From positions 1 through 29,045 of the IMG/VR virus record IMGVR_UViG_3300011430_000035: a DNA stretch of 29,045 bases; one strand, given 5' to 3'. The stretch comes from a virus. Position 1 is the first letter of the stretch. Each line of letters starts with the position of its first letter. Position numbers and translations under genes: made by a program. Shown piece after piece: positions 26,256 to 29,045 of this stretch. The notes under the pieces are model-generated. The model was not told where the DNA came from. It made no database searches and worked only from the letters and a program-made list of their open reading frames with translations.

Positions 26256-28450
26256 ACAAATACCAGACTCCTATAGATATAGAACTTCAAAACTCTGTAC
26301 CTAAAGAAGTCTATGACAACTTATTGGAGTATATAGCTACAGTTAAGTTTATAAAGAATCTTATAGATCCTAATAGAGAGTATGTTAAAGATAGACCAGT
26401 AGATCCACTATATGAAGATGGACGTATCTTAGTAGATATAACTAATCCTCATATATTAGAGGATATGGATTACTTTAGAGAACGTTCACTATTCTTTGCT
26501 AAGAATGGTAAGTATACTAATATACCAGCTAACTCAAACCCTAAATCAGATTATGCAGAATTTTGGAAAGAAGAACTACGTCGTTGGAAGTATGGAATGG
26601 TACGACCTGATGGCGAATGGATTCCTGGAGAATTGTATTTCTATTGGAACTATTCTCCTATTTGGTTAGCTAAAACTATTGCTCAAGGTAAAAAAGAAGA
26701 ACGTAGTCAAGGAGAACGTGTACGTAACTTTGCCAAGACATGGTTAGGTGACTATCTTTATTATCATTATGTAGCACGCGCTAAACGTATAGGTAAACAT
26801 GGTAAGATACTTAAGACAAGGGGTATTGGATTCTCATTTAAGAATGCATCTGAGTCTCCACGTAATATGTATGTATTTCCAGGTTCAGGTAATCCTAACT
26901 TCCATTTAGCATCTGATAAAGGATTCTTGAGTGGAGATAAAGGTATATGGGGTAAAGTATTAGATACGCTTGACTGGATAGCTGAAACTACTCCATTACC
27001 TCGTTGGAGAACTGTAGATGCAACTAAAGAGATGAATGTACAGTTAGGATTCAAAGATGAATATGGTGTACGTAAAGGACTCCTATCGTCTGTCTTCTGT
27101 ATATCTATGAAAGATAACCCTGATAAGGCAAGGGGTATTAGAGGACCTTTAATTCATTATGAAGAAGATGGTCTGTTCCCTAATCTTGAGAAAGCATGGA
27201 ACGTTAATCTTAAAGCTGTACAGGATGGTAATGTATCCACTGGATTTATGTTAGCTGGTGGTACAGGTGGTGTTGAAGGAGCTTCATTTGCAGGATCTGA
27301 GAAGTTATTCTATAGACCTGCAGCTTTTAATATATATGGAATACCTAATGTATTTGATAAAGGAGCTCATGGAGAAACTGAATGTGGATTCTTTTGGGGA
27401 GCATATCTTAATCGTAACGGGTGTTATGATATTGAGACTGGAGAACCAGACGTTATTAAAGCTCTCGTAGAACTATTAGTTGAGCGTCATACGATTAAAT
27501 ATAATTCATCTGATGCAGGAGCTATTACTCAGCGTAAAGCAGAGGAGCCTATTACTCCACAGGAAGCTATCATGCGAACTGAGGGTACTGTATTCCCTGT
27601 AGCTGACATTAAAGATTATCTTGAGAGTATAGCGCCTAAAAAAGAATCATTCCTTGCAGAGCACTATATAGGAGAATTAGTATATGATCCTAAAGGAGAG
27701 ATAGAATGGAGACCAACTGACAAGTATCCCTTGCGGGCATATGATAGTTCAGATACAGATAGAACAGGATGTTTAGAAATCTTTGAAATGCCTAAGAAAA
27801 ATGGGGAAGGAAATATACCTCGTGGAAGATATATATTTGGGATTGACCCAATTGATGCAGATGCTGGGACATCTCTATTTAGTATTATTGGCTTTGATAC
27901 TTTTACTGATCGCATTGTATGCGAGTATACTGGTAGACCACGTTTGGCGAACGACGCATACGAAATAGCATTACGTATGTTAAAGTTCTATAATGGTGAA
28001 GCTAATTATGAAAGCAATTTAAAAGGACTCTTTAGTTACTTTGATTCACGTAATTGTCTTCATTATTTAGCAGATGTGCCACAGATACTTAAAGATATGG
28101 ATATGGTTAAAGCAACTAATCTATATGGTAATAAAGCTAAAGGTACACATGCTAATAAAGAAGTGAATAAGTGGGGACGTCTACTTCAAGCTCAGTTTAT
28201 GCTAACTCAGTTTAATCCAGGTGATGAAGAAGATAATCGTCTTAATCTACATCTCATAAGAACTATACCTTATTTAGAAGAATGTATAGCCTGGAATGCG
28301 GATGGAAACTTTGATAGAGTATCAGCTGCAGGTATGTTATTTATATTACGTGAGGATAGAATTAAACGTACTAATTATGCTAGAGACAACCAATATAAGC
28401 AAATTAAGAAGGTATCAACGGATCCTTTCTTCGAACGTAATTACAAATAA
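26246..28450 (+). CDS. terL: Large terminase subunit (TerL)
   Basis: A 734-aa two-domain packaging motor, a size usual for crAss-like TerL. The ATPase part carries ELYFYWNYSPIWLAK, a diverged P-loop ILKTRGIGFSFK (in place of GKT/S), a Walker B-like GPLIHYEEDG and FMLAGGTGGVEGASFAGSEK. The nuclease part opens with YIFGIDPIDADAGTS, whose Asp pair is the first RNase H-fold acidic site, and later has NYESNLKGLFSYF. It cuts concatemeric DNA and drives it through the portal, encoded next. It is separated from that gene by a 110-nt gap containing the 19-nt repeat. Confidence 0.93.
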   Translation: MELNKYQTPIDIELQNSVPKEVYDNLLEYIATVKFIKNLIDPNREYVKDRPVDPLYEDGRILVDITNPHILEDMDYFRERSLFFAKNGKYTNIPANSNPKSDYAEFWKEELRRWKYGMVRPDGEWIPGELYFYWNYSPIWLAKTIAQGKKEERSQGERVRNFAKTWLGDYLYYHYVARAKRIGKHGKILKTRGIGFSFKNASESPRNMYVFPGSGNPNFHLASDKGFLSGDKGIWGKVLDTLDWIAETTPLPRWRTVDATKEMNVQLGFKDEYGVRKGLLSSVFCISMKDNPDKARGIRGPLIHYEEDGLFPNLEKAWNVNLKAVQDGNVSTGFMLAGGTGGVEGASFAGSEKLFYRPAAFNIYGIPNVFDKGAHGETECGFFWGAYLNRNGCYDIETGEPDVIKALVELLVERHTIKYNSSDAGAITQRKAEEPITPQEAIMRTEGTVFPVADIKDYLESIAPKKESFLAEHYIGELVYDPKGEIEWRPTDKYPLRAYDSSDTDRTGCLEIFEMPKKNGEGNIPRGRYIFGIDPIDADAGTSLFSIIGFDTFTDRIVCEYTGRPRLANDAYEIALRMLKFYNGEANYESNLKGLFSYFDSRNCLHYLADVPQILKDMDMVKATNLYGNKAKGTHANKEVNKWGRLLQAQFMLTQFNPGDEEDNRLNLHLIRTIPYLEECIAWNADGNFDRVSAAGMLFILREDRIKRTNYARDNQYKQIKKVSTDPFFERNYK

Positions 28451-28469
28451 TAGCTATTACTTAATATAA
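28451..28469 (+). repeat. 19-nt repeat, copy 2 (between terL and portal)
   Basis: TAGCTATTACTTAATATAA, identical to 18529-18547, immediately following the terL stop. The remaining 90 nt to the portal ATG contain no gene and no TAnnTTTG box that I can find, so this repeat is the best candidate promoter for the structural genes. Confidence 0.6.
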
Positions 28470-28560
28470 GAAAATGAAAGATTTATTACAAAACATTTGG
28501 AATTAGTCTTAAAATAGCTTATATTAGTAGGTTAAAAACAATTAAATAAATTTATTGATA

Positions 28561-29045
28561 TGCCAGTACCAATGATTAATAGTCTGATAATGCCACGGCA
28601 ACGTCTTCCTTATAAAATGAAAACTAAGGAATGGCGTATTAGTTGCGTGGATTATTCAGATAGACATTCTTTTTATAATAACGAACGTGTTAGAAAAAGT
28701 TTACAAAATAAGATTATAAATTTAAATCTATATAATGGGATTGTCGACGTTAGAGATTTAACTAACGTTGTTAACCCTCATCATATAGATGCTAGTTTTG
28801 TACCAGACAATATACCTCATCACCCAATACTAGTTCCTAAGATTGATCTATTAGTTGGTGAAGAAGTGAAAAGAAGATTTGATTGGTCAGTTATAGTAAC
28901 TAATCCAGATGCTATATCTAAAAAAGAAGAAGATAAAAAAGCTTTTCTTCAGCAAAAGATAGTTGACTTTCTTCAAGCTAATTATACAGATGAAGAATTA
29001 AAAGTTAAAATGGATGAGCTTGGTAAACATATGAAGTATACTTGG
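28561..29045 (+). CDS. Portal protein, partial (first 161 aa)
   Basis: The frame opens at ATG 28561 (MPVPMINSLIMPRQRLPYKM) and remains open at the window end. The visible 161 residues include ILVPKIDLLVGEEVKRRFDW, the pattern with which crAss-like portal proteins begin, and a Lys/Glu-rich helical segment (SKKEEDKKAFLQQKIVDFLQ). The portal forms the ring through which TerL drives DNA. Position directly after terL is the family's standard order. The assignment is based on pattern and place. Confidence 0.8.

Noticed and set aside
1-29045. Stop-codon reassignment, known in some crAss-like phages
   Set aside because: TAA, TAG and TGA all occur as plausible gene ends, and the large genes here (TerL, GroEL, NAMPT-like) have no internal stops. 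The standard code suffices in this window.
1-29045. CRISPR arrays, insertion sequences and integrase or att sites
   Set aside because: No regularly spaced repeats, transposase or integrase motifs, or flanking direct repeats were seen.

Overview
This looks like about 29 kb of a tailed dsDNA phage that infects a Bacteroidota host, most likely a crAss-like (Crassvirales-type) podovirus. Four things point that way. The large terminase and the start of the portal protein, at the right end, have the crAss-like family look. The promoters match the Bacteroidota consensus (TTTG, about 20 nt, TAnnTTTG). Start codons sit behind A/T-rich leaders with no Shine-Dalgarno. One signal peptide ends in a Flavobacteriia-style FAQ. 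The DNA is AT-rich, genes are short and tightly overlapped (many TAATG and ATGA junctions), and the standard genetic code fits every gene read. The family assignment rests on recognition by eye, not on a search.

Layout. Positions 1-17904 are almost entirely minus-strand. The distal end (1-7.1 kb) holds a two-gene NAD-salvage module (a NAMPT-like transferase and a PRPP-synthetase-like enzyme), a HAD-type phosphatase-like protein and several unknown small proteins, including a tandem paralogue pair. At 7.1-7.5 kb, 9.8-10.25 kb and 11.86-12.6 kb, noncoding blocks carry tRNA-like and other folded RNAs. The last block includes a clear tmRNA (ssrA) with its own 19-residue tag reading frame. Between and beyond these lie clusters of tiny membrane proteins, a lipoprotein and a signal-peptide protein: an accessory, envelope-directed set. 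The arm begins at 17904 with an acidic-tailed protein that may bind single-stranded DNA.

Positions 17905-18600 form a divergent, gene-free regulatory hub with many perfect dyads and an A/T-only tract. It is a candidate replication origin or control region. Immediately to its right is a free-standing ncRNA gene (about 18610-18878) with its own promoter and intrinsic terminator.

Positions 18952-29045 are plus-strand. A string of small unknown proteins is driven by two further copies of the same promoter. They are followed by PhoH, a GroES-like cochaperonin, a conserved 189-aa protein, a GIY-YIG homing endonuclease inserted seamlessly before a GroEL-like chaperonin, the large terminase, and the portal protein, which runs off the window. 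The order PhoH, GroES, GroEL, TerL, portal suggests a late operon in which the phage supplies its own folding machine for virion proteins. The NAD module and the tmRNA suggest that the other arm manages the host: NAD recovery during NAD-depleting immunity, and ribosome rescue.
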